DNA of 64,000 nucleotides from NCBI RefSeq assembly GCF_009858245.1, contig NZ_VMSB01000001.1, forward strand, positions 3,415,623-3,479,622, in the 5' to 3' direction. Numbering within the stretch: the stretch's first letter is position 1; each line of letters opens with the position of its first letter. Both the position numbers and the translations under genes were made by a program. Positions 57,218-64,000 of this stretch are shown here, piece by piece. This stretch comes from Ornithinibacter aureus. GTDB taxonomy: Bacteria > Actinomycetota > Actinomycetes > Actinomycetales > Dermatophilaceae. Under the pieces are notes generated by a model. It was not told the DNA's origin. It searched no databases and worked only from the letters and a program-made list of their open reading frames with translations.

Positions 57218-57258
57218 TGGGGTGTCAGGGGCGCGGCTGGTTGCGCGGTTGGCATCCC
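57218..57258 (+). repeat. 41-bp intergenic repeat, copy C
   Basis: Same orientation as copies A and B, one substitution (GGCTGG for GGTTGG). It lies 15 bases after the stop of the AbiEi/DUF559-like gene. Confidence 0.85.
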
Positions 57259-57337
57259 TTGGTGCTGGCGTCGTTGCCGGGTGAAGGGAATTCCTTGCCC
57301 GGGGAAACGACCCTGTACAGCACCCCCTGAGGCTCTC

Positions 57338-58531
57338 TCAGGATTGCCGCGAAGCGTGCGATGTGACCGCTGGATCGGGTTCCGACAGGGTCAGCGTCAC
57401 GCAGAGCGGACCTCTCGCAGTGACGGTGGCGCGCAGGCCCTCACTGTGTGCCGCGACCTCGAGGCGGGTCACCAGGCGGCCGAGCTCGTAGTCCTCGGGC
57501 GCGGCGAGGGCGATCTCGGCGACGGCTGCTCCGCGGGCCCCGTCCTGCGTGGTGTCCTTGGCGGCGTCGGCTCCCCGTGCCGATCGGACGTCGACGTCGG
57601 CCGACCCCTCGGGGACCTCGAGCAGGGCCAGCGCGACGACGCGACCCACCCGGGCCACCACGTCGTCGCGGTCACCGGCCGATGCGACGCCCACCTCGAG
57701 CGCCTCGTCGCTGCCCGGCGCCGCACCCAGCGCAGTCCGCACCGCCTCGACGTGCCCGAGGGCGAACCAGTCCCCGGGGCCGGTGCGCACGAGCCGGCGG
57801 GCACCCTCCGCCGAGGCGTCGAAGCAGGCCGGGTCCAGCCCGCGCACGAGCGCGGCGGGGATGCCGTTCGCCTTCCCCTTCACGAGGTCGGCGGCTGCCG
57901 CGACCTCGTCCGCGACCGCGCGCATGGTCACCGCGAGCGGGCGCCCGTCGTGGTCGACGCCGCCGCGCAGGTCCTCGAGAACGTGCAGGCCGGCGCTGCC
58001 CAGGGCGAAGTCGGTGAGCCCTCCACGCCAGGCACGGCCCGCGGTGTCGCTCAGCACGACCGCGAACGGCGTCGAGGCGTCCAGACCGAGCAGGGCCAGC
58101 ACGTCCGAGCGCAACCGGTCGGCCACGGCATCCGGGTCATCCGGCAGCACCAGCAGGGTGGCGGACGGCCCGGTGTTCGACCCGTCGACACCGGCCGCGG
58201 CCATGACCGGCCCGGCCACCGACTCGACGACCCGGGTCGGTCGACCGTCGGCCCAGCGCTCGGCGACGACGCGCACGGTCCCGGCCGCGACGGCATCCAC
58301 CTTCGAGCCGCTCCAGGTCAGGCCCAGCGACTTCGACGCCACCTTGCTCGAGACGACGAGGCAGTCCCCGGCACCGAGCGAGACCCCGTCGCGGGCGAGG
58401 GCGTCGACGACGAGACGGGCGACGTCGGACCCGGCCACGACCTCCCCGATGCCACGAACCCCGACCACGGTGAGTGACGGCGCCGGTGAGCCCGCAGCGT
58501 CGAGGTGCCCCGGCATCCGCGGGTCACTCAC
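57338..58531 (-). CDS. fbiB: Coenzyme F420-0:L-glutamate ligase (FbiB/CofE) without a visible nitroreductase domain
   Basis: 397-residue protein. Residues about 15-260 are a CofE domain, which adds glutamates to F420-0 using GTP: VVGVRGIGEVVAGSDVA, GDCLVVSSKVASKSLG, LVLPDDPDAVADRLR, VVLSDTAGRAWRGGLTDFALGSAG, HDGRPLAVTMRAVADE and VKGKANGIPAALVRGL. In mycobacterial FbiB (about 450 residues) an FMN nitroreductase domain follows. Here the last 130 residues are short and I see no SxRxF or nitroreductase motifs. GTG at 58531 overlaps the fbiA stop as GTGA. Confidence 0.9.
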   Translation of the reverse strand: MSDPRMPGHLDAAGSPAPSLTVVGVRGIGEVVAGSDVARLVVDALARDGVSLGAGDCLVVSSKVASKSLGLTWSGSKVDAVAAGTVRVVAERWADGRPTRVVESVAGPVMAAAGVDGSNTGPSATLLVLPDDPDAVADRLRSDVLALLGLDASTPFAVVLSDTAGRAWRGGLTDFALGSAGLHVLEDLRGGVDHDGRPLAVTMRAVADEVAAAADLVKGKANGIPAALVRGLDPACFDASAEGARRLVRTGPGDWFALGHVEAVRTALGAAPGSDEALEVGVASAGDRDDVVARVGRVVALALLEVPEGSADVDVRSARGADAAKDTTQDGARGAAVAEIALAAPEDYELGRLVTRLEVAAHSEGLRATVTARGPLCVTLTLSEPDPAVTSHASRQS

Positions 58532-59517
58532 GCGCGCACCGCGTCGGCGAGGCGCAGCGCGTGGGCGGCGATGCGGGCGGTCGCCTCGACGTCGGTCATC
58601 AGCAAGGGCCCGTCGAACGCCTCGACTCGGGCGCGGGCGCGGGTGGTGGCGTCGGCGGGATCGACGAGCCAGCCGTCGAGGAAGTCCTCGTACAGGCCCG
58701 CGACCGCCTGGGCCGTCGAGTCGATGCCGATCGTGCTCAGGCAGGCGTCGGCGTGCCCGCGGATCGGCCGGCCCGAGATGAGGGGGGAGATGCCGACGAC
58801 GGGAGCAGTGGTGCCGCGCAGGGCGTCCCGCACCCCCGGCACCCCGAGGATGATGCCGATCGAGACCACCGGGTTGCTCGGCGGCAGCAGCACGACGTCG
58901 GCGGAGCGGATCGCGTCGAGAACGCCCGGGGCGGCGGTGGCGCGGTCGAGGCCGGCCACGACGAACCGCTGCGCCGGGATCGAGGCCTGGTGGCGCACCC
59001 ACCACTCCTGGAAGTGGATCGCCCGCTCGGCAGCACCGTCGCCCTCGCCGTCACCGTCGGCCACGACCACGTGGGTCTCGACGGGCATGTCGGACATCGG
59101 CAGCAGCGTGATCCGTCGCTCGGGCAGCCCCCAGCGGGCCGCCAGGCGCGCGGTCACCTCGCTGAGCGACACCCCCTGACCCAGCCACTGCGAGCGCACG
59201 ATGTGCGTGCCGACGTCGAGGTCACCGAGGGCGAACCACTGCGGCAGCGCACCGTAGGCCGCGAGCTCACCCTGCACGCGGTGGCTCTCGTCGGCGCGGC
59301 CCCACCCCTGACCCTCGTGGATGCCGCCGCCCAGGGTGTAGAGCAGGGTGTCGACGTCGGGGCTCACCCGCAGGCCGAACAAGGTGATGTCGTCACCCGT
59401 GTTGGCGATGACGGTCACCGTGGAGTCGGCCAGAGCGGGAGTGGTGTCGAGGTGGTGGCGCAGTCCGCGGATGAACCGGGCGCCGCCGACCCCGCCTGCG
59501 AGAGCGGTGATGTGCAT
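58528..59517 (-). CDS. fbiA: 2-phospho-L-lactate / phosphoenolpyruvate transferase (FbiA/CofD)
   Basis: 329-residue enzyme that joins the 2-phospholactyl or phosphoenolpyruvyl group to the deazaflavin Fo, giving (dehydro-)F420-0. Motifs: ITALAGGVGGARFIRGL, VIANTGDDITLFGLRVSPDVDT, WFALGDLDVGTHIVRSQWL, LLPPSNPVVSIGIILGV and ISPLISGRPIRG. The ATG at 59517 gives the family N-terminus; the frame upstream to 59625 is not protein-like. Divergent from whiB, the same order as mycobacterial whiB2-fbiA-fbiB. Confidence 0.95.
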   Translation of the reverse strand: MHITALAGGVGGARFIRGLRHHLDTTPALADSTVTVIANTGDDITLFGLRVSPDVDTLLYTLGGGIHEGQGWGRADESHRVQGELAAYGALPQWFALGDLDVGTHIVRSQWLGQGVSLSEVTARLAARWGLPERRITLLPMSDMPVETHVVVADGDGEGDGAAERAIHFQEWWVRHQASIPAQRFVVAGLDRATAAPGVLDAIRSADVVLLPPSNPVVSIGIILGVPGVRDALRGTTAPVVGISPLISGRPIRGHADACLSTIGIDSTAQAVAGLYEDFLDGWLVDPADATTRARARVEAFDGPLLMTDVEATARIAAHALRLADAVRA

Positions 59518-59609
59518 GGCGCCAGTGTCCCAGCAGGGCCGTTCGGTCGGCGATTCGCCCACGAAACGCCGTGGATCACGCAAAAAGGGGAGCAATAACA
59601 CCACCCGGC

Positions 59610-59639
59610 TTGACGCGGGGTGCATGACACGCGTGTAAT
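59610..59639 (+). promoter_or_regulatory. whiB promoter
   Basis: TTGACG (59610-59615), 18 bases, TGTAAT (59634-59639). Transcription from here would begin just beyond the upstream in-frame ATG at 59643, which supports the start at 59700. Confidence 0.5.
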
Positions 59640-59699
59640 TCCATGCATGTGCTCCGGCTGCCCGACCGGTTCACATGGGTCGAGGGGCGAGGAGACGTG

Positions 59700-59975
59700 A
59701 TGAACGAGTTGTACCTGATCGACGGACTGCTCGAGGAGAGCGAGGCCGACGACGGCGGTCTGTCCTGGCAGGAGCGCTCACTGTGCGCCCAGACCGACCC
59801 CGAGGCGTTCTTCCCCGAGAAGGGCGGCTCCACTCGCGAGGCCAAGAAGGTCTGCGTCGGGTGTGACGTGCGCTCCGAGTGCCTGGAGTACGCGCTCGAG
59901 AACGACGAGCGCTTCGGCATCTGGGGCGGGCTGTCCGAGCGCGAGCGTCGCAAGCTCAAGAAGCGCGCGGTGTGA
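59700..59975 (+). CDS. whiB2: WhiB-family transcriptional regulator (WhiB2/WhmD type)
   Basis: 91-residue Fe-S regulator. The four cluster cysteines are Cys29, Cys52, Cys55 and Cys61 (LCAQTDP; VCVGCDVRSEC), followed by the GIWGG turn (residues 73-77) and a basic tail RERRKLKKRAV that binds DNA or sigma factor. WhiB2 homologues control septation and wall genes in mycobacteria and streptomycetes. The ATG at 59700 is chosen for GAGGAG six bases upstream and the WhiB2-like N-terminus; an ATG at 59643 would add 19 residues. Neighbouring fbiA-fbiB support WhiB2. Confidence 0.93.
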   Translation: MNELYLIDGLLEESEADDGGLSWQERSLCAQTDPEAFFPEKGGSTREAKKVCVGCDVRSECLEYALENDERFGIWGGLSERERRKLKKRAV

Positions 59976-60030
59976 CGATCGGCCCCCGCCGGCCGTCGTC
60001 ACGCCTTCTCGGACCGTCCCGCCAGACCGC

Positions 60031-63000
60031 ATGACCTTGGCCGCCGCGCACCCCACCCCGACCCCGTCCGACCCCCTCACCCCGGACGGTGCCCAAGCGA
60101 CGGTGGCCGCAGTGGTCATCACCCGTCGTGACCCCGGCGGGCTGGCCGACCTCCTCACCGCAGTCCTCGAGCAGTCGCTGACGCCGGATGCCGTGATCGT
60201 CCTGGACCGCACGCCCCCCGGGTCCCCCGCGGCCGCGACCGTGGGCGACGTCGTCGACCGGGCCCGCAGCAGCCACCGCGTGCCCCTCACGATCGTCCCC
60301 GGCGACCAGCGGGCCCCCGTGCGCACCGCGATCCACCGTGCCCTGCTCGACCAGCAGGACCCCACGACCCTGGCCTGGCTCCTGCCTGTCGGCACCACCC
60401 CCGAGCCCGGCGCCCTCGTCGCCCTCGTCGACGACTGGCGGCGCTCGCCGTCCACCGGCATCCTCGGCCCGAAGCACGTCGACGCCGAGCACCCGAACCT
60501 GCTCCGGGGCCTGTCGATCCGCACCACTCGCGGGGGTCGGCTCCTGCCGCGACCCGCACCGGGCGAGCCCGACCAGGGCCAGTACGACCGGCTGAGTGAC
60601 GTCCTCGCCGTGCCGCTGGCAGGCTCCCTCGTCGAGCGTGACCTGCTCACCGACCTCGGCGGGTGGGAGCGCAGTTTGGGGGACGTCGGGGCCGACCTCG
60701 ACCTCGGGTGGCGAGCACACGCGGCCGGGCGCCGCGTCGTCGTCGTGCCCTCCGCGCGCGTGCACACCGACGCCGCGCTGACGCTGGTGTCGGCGCCCAC
60801 CCCCGGCCAGCGCCGGGCCGCCCGCCGCGTGGCCCTCGCCCGGGCGCCGTGGTGGACGGTGCCCGCCATGGCACTGTGGATCGCCGTCACCAGCGTGCTC
60901 GCGGCCCTCGGGCTGTTGCTGCTCAAGCGGCCCCGTGCGGCGTGGGCCGAGTTCTCGTCCCTGGCCTCCCTCGACCCGTTCCGTGGCACGATCGCCCGCT
61001 GGCGCACGCGCCGACGCCGCGAGGTGGGGCGCCGCGACCTGCGGGCCCTGTTCGAGCCGCGGCGCGCCGTGCTCACGTCCTGGGCGGATGCCGTCCACGA
61101 CGCCGTCGTCGGGCCGCGCCAGCCCGTCGGTGAAGAGGCCCACGAACACACGCACCGGTCGTGGCTGTCCACGGTGCTGCGCACCCCCGGGGTGCTCGCG
61201 GGTGTCGGCGCGGCCATCGTCGCGGCAGCTGCCGGGCGTTCGCTCGGGGTCGGGGTGCTCACGGGTGCCGGGTCCGGCCTCGCCGGCGGCGAACTGGTCG
61301 GCACGCGCGCCGACGCCGCCACCCTCTGGCACTCCTGGGCCGACGGCTGGTCGGGCGCCGGCCTCGGTGGCCCCGGCCCGGTCGCCCCGTCGGCGGCCCT
61401 GCTCGCGCTGCCCACCCGAGTCGTCGACGCACTGCCCCTGGTGCCGCAGGCGTCGTCACCGGCGGGGTTGGTCGTCGCGCTCCTCGTCATCGTGGGGATG
61501 CCGCTCGCGGCCGTGAGTGCCTACCTCGCCCTGCGGCCGGTGGCCGGCACCCGCTGGGTGCGGGCCCTTGCCGCGTTCGCGTGGGCCACCACGGGTGTCG
61601 CCGCGGCGTCGGTGGCCCAGGGGAGGGTGGGGGCCCTCGTCGCGCTCGTCCTGCTGCCGCCGCTGGCCTGCGGGCTGTGGCTCATCGCCGCTCGCCGGTC
61701 GACGGCCACGAGTGCCTTCGCGACGGCGCTGGCTGCCGTGCTGCTGGGGGCCTTCGCGCCGGTGCTGCTCGTCCCCGTCGTGGTGCTCGCGCTCGTTCTG
61801 TTCCTCGTGCGCAGCCGGGTGCGCCTGCACGCGCTCGTCGTCGCGGTGGTCCCGGTCGCGGTGCTGGCGCCGTGGCTCGTGCGGGCCGCTGAGACGTCCG
61901 TGCCCGCACTGCTCGCCGGCTCCGGTCTGGCCCAGTGGGGAGGGCAGGCGCCGCTGCCGTGGCAGGTCGCGCTGCTCAGCCCCGGGGGCGCCGGGACGCC
62001 GCTCGTGTGGACCGCTGCGCCGCTCGTGGCGCTCGCCGCCCTGTCCCTGGTGCGCGGCCGTTCGTGGGGCGGCTCGGGTGCCGTCCTCGCCGTGCTCGCC
62101 CCCGTGCTGTTGGCACTCGCCCTGATCGCCCCCTCCGTGCGGCTCGGCACCATCCCCGCCGGGCTCGAGGGAGCCGGCGAACCCATCACCGTGTGGGCCG
62201 GCACCATGCTGCTGCCGTTCGCGCTCGTCGTCGTGCTCGCCCTGGCCCGCGGACTCGACGGCATCGTGCTGGGCCGGGCCGCGTCGACCCGACTCGCCCC
62301 CGTCCTAGCGCGGCGCGCCGTGGCGAGCACCGGCATCCTCGCCGTCCTGGTGTCCGCGGGCGGGGTGATCTGGGCGACGCTCGGCAGCGAGCTCGCGCCG
62401 TGGGTCGACCCGCGGCCAGCCGTCTCGGTCGAGCAGGCGCAGGGCGCCTTCGCGACCCGGGCGCTGTTCGTCAGCCCGGGGGAGCGCGGTGCGGGCTACC
62501 GGTTCGTCGGCCGCGAGGCTGCCGACGTCGTGCGCCCGCTGCCCGTCGTGACCGAGGCCGACGCGGCGATGGCCTCCGACGTCACGTCCATGCTCGGTGA
62601 CGCGTCGTCGGGGGCAGAACTGTTCTCGGGCACCGCCACCGACCTGCTCGCCGTGCGCGGTGACGTCGACCTCGACGTCACCCGCCGGCTCGACGCCACC
62701 GAGGGCTTGCAGCGCATCGCCCCGCGCGAGGGGTGGCAGATGTGGCGGGTCAGCCCGCGCACCGGGGAGCCCGACGAGCGAGCGCTCGTCGCCCCGCCCC
62801 GGCTGCGGCTGGTGAGCCCCGAGGGCGTCGTGCTCGTGCCGACGACGGGGCTGCACGCCGCCACCGAGGCCAGCCTCGTGGCTCCGTCCGGCGGGCAGCT
62901 CGTCGTGGCCGAACCCGCGGACTGGGCCGAGCACGCCGTCGTCACGGTCGACGGGGTTGTCCTCGACGCCGTGGACGGTGCCCCGACCCCGACCTACGAG

Positions 63001-63144
63001 GTTCCGGTCGGGGGCAGTCGACTGGCCATCACCGTGACCAACCCCGAGCGCTGGTGGCAGGTCGGCCAGGTCGTGGCGGTGCTCGTGCTCGCCTTCCTGG
63101 CGGTGCCCTTCGGGCGGCGCGAGTCACGGGTGCGTGCCGGATGA
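60031..63144 (+). CDS. Large GT2 glycosyltransferase-membrane protein
   Basis: 1037 residues. The N-terminal third is a GT-A domain (VAAVVITRRDPGGLADLL; VGTTPEPGALVALVDDWR; LPLAG-like VPLAGSLVERDLLTDLGGW; DVGADLDLGWRAHAAGRRV), with the catalytic-type motifs somewhat degenerate (no clean DxD). About ten transmembrane helices follow, then a C-terminal extracytoplasmic domain of some 250 residues. Such proteins are conserved beside whiB in Micrococcales; they are likely to make or modify an envelope polymer, but no activity is known to me. Stop overlaps the next start as ATGA. Confidence 0.8.
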   Translation: MTLAAAHPTPTPSDPLTPDGAQATVAAVVITRRDPGGLADLLTAVLEQSLTPDAVIVLDRTPPGSPAAATVGDVVDRARSSHRVPLTIVPGDQRAPVRTAIHRALLDQQDPTTLAWLLPVGTTPEPGALVALVDDWRRSPSTGILGPKHVDAEHPNLLRGLSIRTTRGGRLLPRPAPGEPDQGQYDRLSDVLAVPLAGSLVERDLLTDLGGWERSLGDVGADLDLGWRAHAAGRRVVVVPSARVHTDAALTLVSAPTPGQRRAARRVALARAPWWTVPAMALWIAVTSVLAALGLLLLKRPRAAWAEFSSLASLDPFRGTIARWRTRRRREVGRRDLRALFEPRRAVLTSWADAVHDAVVGPRQPVGEEAHEHTHRSWLSTVLRTPGVLAGVGAAIVAAAAGRSLGVGVLTGAGSGLAGGELVGTRADAATLWHSWADGWSGAGLGGPGPVAPSAALLALPTRVVDALPLVPQASSPAGLVVALLVIVGMPLAAVSAYLALRPVAGTRWVRALAAFAWATTGVAAASVAQGRVGALVALVLLPPLACGLWLIAARRSTATSAFATALAAVLLGAFAPVLLVPVVVLALVLFLVRSRVRLHALVVAVVPVAVLAPWLVRAAETSVPALLAGSGLAQWGGQAPLPWQVALLSPGGAGTPLVWTAAPLVALAALSLVRGRSWGGSGAVLAVLAPVLLALALIAPSVRLGTIPAGLEGAGEPITVWAGTMLLPFALVVVLALARGLDGIVLGRAASTRLAPVLARRAVASTGILAVLVSAGGVIWATLGSELAPWVDPRPAVSVEQAQGAFATRALFVSPGERGAGYRFVGREAADVVRPLPVVTEADAAMASDVTSMLGDASSGAELFSGTATDLLAVRGDVDLDVTRRLDATEGLQRIAPREGWQMWRVSPRTGEPDERALVAPPRLRLVSPEGVVLVPTTGLHAATEASLVAPSGGQLVVAEPADWAEHAVVTVDGVVLDAVDGAPTPTYEVPVGGSRLAITVTNPERWWQVGQVVAVLVLAFLAVPFGRRESRVRAG

Positions 63145-64000
63145 ACGTGGTGACACGAGGCCTGTCCCGTGCCGGTTCTGCGCTGCGGGCGCTGAACTGG
63201 GCGGGGATCACCCGCGTCGTCGTCCCGGCCGGGGTCGCCGTCGGGCTCGTGGCGTTCACGACGGCCAACCCCCGCGAGATCGAGCTCGTGGAGGCCACAG
63301 GGTCCGCCGAGGCGTCGGTGGCTGGGTTCTCCCTGGCGACCCGGGTCACGCAGACGTGCCCGGGCCCGGAGCTCAGCGGCATCCCCGGCGTTACGGACGC
63401 GACGGTCCCGGCGACGGTCACTGCGGCGGCCGGGCCCGAGGAGCTGCTGCCCGCCCCGGCGACCGGCGACGGGCGGCTCGTCGCGGCATCCGGGAACACC
63501 GAGGTGCTGACGCTCGGCACCCGCCCGGGGGTGCAGAGCGCCCCGCTCGGGGGTGCCGGGGCCGTGGTGCTGATCGGGGAGGGGCCGTTCGCTCCCGCCG
63601 TCGCCGGAACCCAGGAATGGCGCGTCGAGCGACCTGAGCTGCGGGGTCTGGTCAGCGTGCCGTGTGGGCCCGGCGCCGCAGAGCACTGGCTGCTCGGCGG
63701 CGGCGAGGGCCCGGGTCGCCAGGAGCGGCTGGTGCTCTCCAACCCCGGCGCCAACCCGGTGACCGCCGACGTCACGGTGCACGGCGCCTCCGGGCCGCTC
63801 GCCGACCCGTACGTCGAGACCGTGCCTCCCGGCGGGAGGGTCAGCCTGTTGCTCGACGCCAAGGCCGGGGATGAGTCGCTGCTCGCCGTGCACGTGCGCG
63901 CCGGGGGTGGCGGGGTGCGCGCCACGCTGACCGACACGTGGATCGAGGGCAGCAGGGCGCTCGGTGCCGAGACCACCTCCGCGACCGCGGCGGCGAGTGA
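63141..64000 (+). CDS. DUF5719-like exported protein (3' end outside window)
   Basis: 286 codons visible, open at the window edge. An N-terminal signal-anchor (RVVVPAGVAVGLVAFTTA) is followed by an Ala/Gly/Thr-rich extracytoplasmic region with two cysteines (TQTCPGPELSG; VSVPCGPGAAEHWLLGGG) and SNPGANPVTADVTVHGASGP, RVSLLLDAKAGDESLLAVHV, which match the pattern of actinobacterial DUF5719 proteins encoded after the large GT2 gene. ATGA overlap indicates coupling. Function is unknown. Confidence 0.75.
   Translation, partial: MNVVTRGLSRAGSALRALNWAGITRVVVPAGVAVGLVAFTTANPREIELVEATGSAEASVAGFSLATRVTQTCPGPELSGIPGVTDATVPATVTAAAGPEELLPAPATGDGRLVAASGNTEVLTLGTRPGVQSAPLGGAGAVVLIGEGPFAPAVAGTQEWRVERPELRGLVSVPCGPGAAEHWLLGGGEGPGRQERLVLSNPGANPVTADVTVHGASGPLADPYVETVPPGGRVSLLLDAKAGDESLLAVHVRAGGGGVRATLTDTWIEGSRALGAETTSATAAAS

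Overview
This window comes from a high-GC actinobacterium. The rRNA genes, the WhiB regulator, coenzyme F420 genes (FbiA/FbiB), a TIGR03089-type protein and LCP ligases point to Micrococcales, most likely the Intrasporangiaceae (Janibacter/Knoellia/Tetrasphaera type); the family is inferred from the look of the 16S gene, not from an alignment. Almost the whole window is envelope biosynthesis around one rRNA operon. Several genes start with TAnnnT boxes 6-8 nt before the start codon, as in leaderless actinobacterial transcription.

Region 1 (1-19300) holds two alternative polysaccharide cassettes in tandem. Cassette A (1-4636, minus strand) has a glycosyltransferase, a flippase, a second glycosyltransferase and a nucleotide-sugar dehydrogenase. 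Cassette B (6434-16640) has a decayed Gfo/Idh oxidoreductase, a glycosyltransferase paralogous to that of A, a GNAT protein, a beta-propeller-like protein, a second flippase and two glycosyltransferases. Each cassette is followed by the same 1.66-kb segment: a complete acyl-CoA dehydrogenase gene plus the 3' end of an LCP gene (4777-6433 and 16751-18408), differing by one base. Only the right copy has the complete LCP gene. The left copy is cut inside LCP and fused to a headless Gfo/Idh gene. This is the structure expected if a circular DNA of about 12 kb integrated by one crossover in the ACAD-LCP segment; a misassembly must also be excluded. The GNAT gene of cassette B is split by an IS5-family element, which is itself split by an IS110-family element.

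Region 2 (19400-40600) looks like a teichoic-acid or related phosphopolymer locus: an LCP ligase, a large membrane protein whose 3' end is interrupted by a decayed ISL3 element, a TagF-GT4 fusion, a LicD/fukutin-like protein, a TagGH/Wzm-Wzt-type ABC exporter, a DUF2304 protein with a dolichyl-phosphate-sugar synthase, an SpoIID-CWB2 wall protein, a CoA-transferase pair, a peptidoglycan hydrolase with repeated binding modules, a TIGR03089 protein, TagD and a large GT-C-like membrane protein. TagD would make CDP-glycerol for the TagF domain, the ABC pair would export the polymer, and LCP proteins would attach it to peptidoglycan.

Region 3 (40601-46530) is a 16S-23S-5S operon with promoters, leader, processing stem and terminator, and no tRNA in its spacers. 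An intact ISL3 element (46572-48010) lies just behind it, next to a perfect 25-bp palindrome.

Region 4 (48081-64000) has an inositol-phosphatase-like gene, topoisomerase IB, a four-gene glycosyl/methyl-transferase operon, a 3-methyladenine DNA glycosylase, an AbiEi/DUF559-like gene flanked by copies of a 41-bp repeat, then fbiB-fbiA divergent from whiB, followed by a giant GT2 membrane protein and a DUF5719-like gene that runs off the window. The whiB2-fbiA-fbiB order is the same as in mycobacteria.
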